From JBAYVY01 sp041674345 (lineage in GTDB: Bacteria; Planctomycetota; Phycisphaerae; Phycisphaerales; Zrk34), in assembly GCA_041674345.1 (NCBI GenBank), contig JBAYVY010000243.1, positions 1 through 5,653 on the forward strand: a DNA stretch of 5,653 nucleotides, given 5' to 3'. The position numbers and the translations under genes are program-made. Of the stretch, positions 5,222 to 5,653 are shown one piece after another; positions within the stretch are counted from its first letter, which is position 1; each line of letters starts with the position of its first letter. The notes under the pieces were generated by a model. It saw only the letters and a program-made list of their open reading frames with translations. It made no database searches and had not been told where the DNA came from.

Positions 5222-5653
5222 TTACAACTCCAGCAGTTCGCCGATACGGGCGACGAATTTTTCGATATTGAAGGGTTTTTTCACGAAGTCATCGGCACCG
5301 CCTTTGAGCAGGTCGTCGATTTCGTCCTGGTTGACCACGCCGGAAACGATGATGATTTTCATGTCTTTCAGATCGGGGTTCAGACGGACGGTGTTGCAGA
5401 CGACGTTACCGTTGACGTCGGGCAGCATGTAATCGAGGATCATCAGGTCGGGGCGGAATTGTTGCGAGACGACCCCGGCGTCGTAGCCGGTGCTGGCGGT
5501 TTTGACATCGAAGCGACCGTCACGGTTGAGGACATCGACGAACAGTTCGACGATCTGTTCATCGTCATCGACGACCAGCACGCGGCGTTTGGAGCCGTCC
5601 AGCCGGTCCAGCGGGATGTTGTTGTCCTTCATGAATCGCATGAGTTCTTCACG
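5222..5653 (-). CDS. Receiver-domain response regulator, probably HTH-fused, 5' end outside window
   Basis: From the ATG at 5641 there are 139 residues with a complete receiver: acidic pocket D25-D26, phospho-acceptor D70 (LMILDYMLPD), switch S100 (IIIVSG) and K122-P123 (FVKKPF), ending just after the last receiver helix (ARIGELLEL). The frame stays open to the window edge, adding R-E-E-L before MRFMKDNNIPLDRLDGSKRR. That REELMRFMKDNNIPL stretch resembles the last helix of excisionase/MerR-like HTH domains (the REDLIRFL.E..IP pattern), which in Planctomycetota are known fused to a C-terminal receiver. I therefore infer that the true start lies beyond the window and that the protein is a DNA-binding regulator with an N-terminal HTH. 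If 5641 were the start it would be a stand-alone CheY-like protein; the ATG has no good ribosome binding site in the 12 visible bases. First gene of the visible minus-strand cluster. Confidence 0.88.
   Translation of the reverse strand, partial: REELMRFMKDNNIPLDRLDGSKRRVLVVDDDEQIVELFVDVLNRDGRFDVKTASTGYDAGVVSQQFRPDLMILDYMLPDVNGNVVCNTVRLNPDLKDMKIIIVSGVVNQDEIDDLLKGGADDFVKKPFNIEKFVARIGELLEL

Overview
The window looks like chromosomal DNA from a GC-rich bacterium, most probably a planctomycete (Phycisphaerae-like). This assignment is an inference from three things: the style of the Der protein (GKRNAGKS P-loop, IYYVTQV..NPPTVVLFVN C-terminal domain), a receiver gene whose N-terminus resembles the HTH-receiver proteins known from Planctomycetota, and abundant 7/8-base tandem repeats between genes. 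No rRNA, tRNA or CRISPR array is visible.

Layout. On the + strand, positions 1-1045 carry the 3' two thirds of der (ribosome-assembly GTPase). It is followed after 24 bases by a HUH/Y1-type (RAYT-like, IS200-like) protein at 1070-1581, broken by a one-base frameshift near 1440-1450. A perfect 8-bp GC hairpin (1558-1577) overlaps the last codons of that broken gene. The rest of the window is a convergent, minus-strand signalling cluster read from right to left. First comes a receiver protein, cut by the right edge, whose surviving N-terminal residues look like the end of an excisionase/MerR-like HTH (5222-5653). Next is a 768-residue HDOD - GAF-like - HisKA - HATPase histidine kinase (2822-5128). 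Last is a receiver - coiled-coil - GAF protein without a DNA-binding output (1638-2765). The gaps of 93 and 56 bases suggest one transcript. The likely logic is a two-component branch: the HDOD kinase senses something through its HDOD/GAF part and phosphorylates one or both receivers, one probably a DNA-binding regulator and the other working through its GAF domain. The partner assignments are inferred from adjacency only.

The most unusual DNA-level signal is short tandem repetition with a period of 7 or 8 bases. It occupies each minus-strand gene junction and has also entered coding sequence: it encodes a charged insert in the HDOD domain and a duplicated seven-residue C-terminal tail on the kinase. 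Between the first receiver gene and the kinase, two octamer arrays face each other and can fold into a long RNA hairpin. There is no gene-free stretch above 300 bases.
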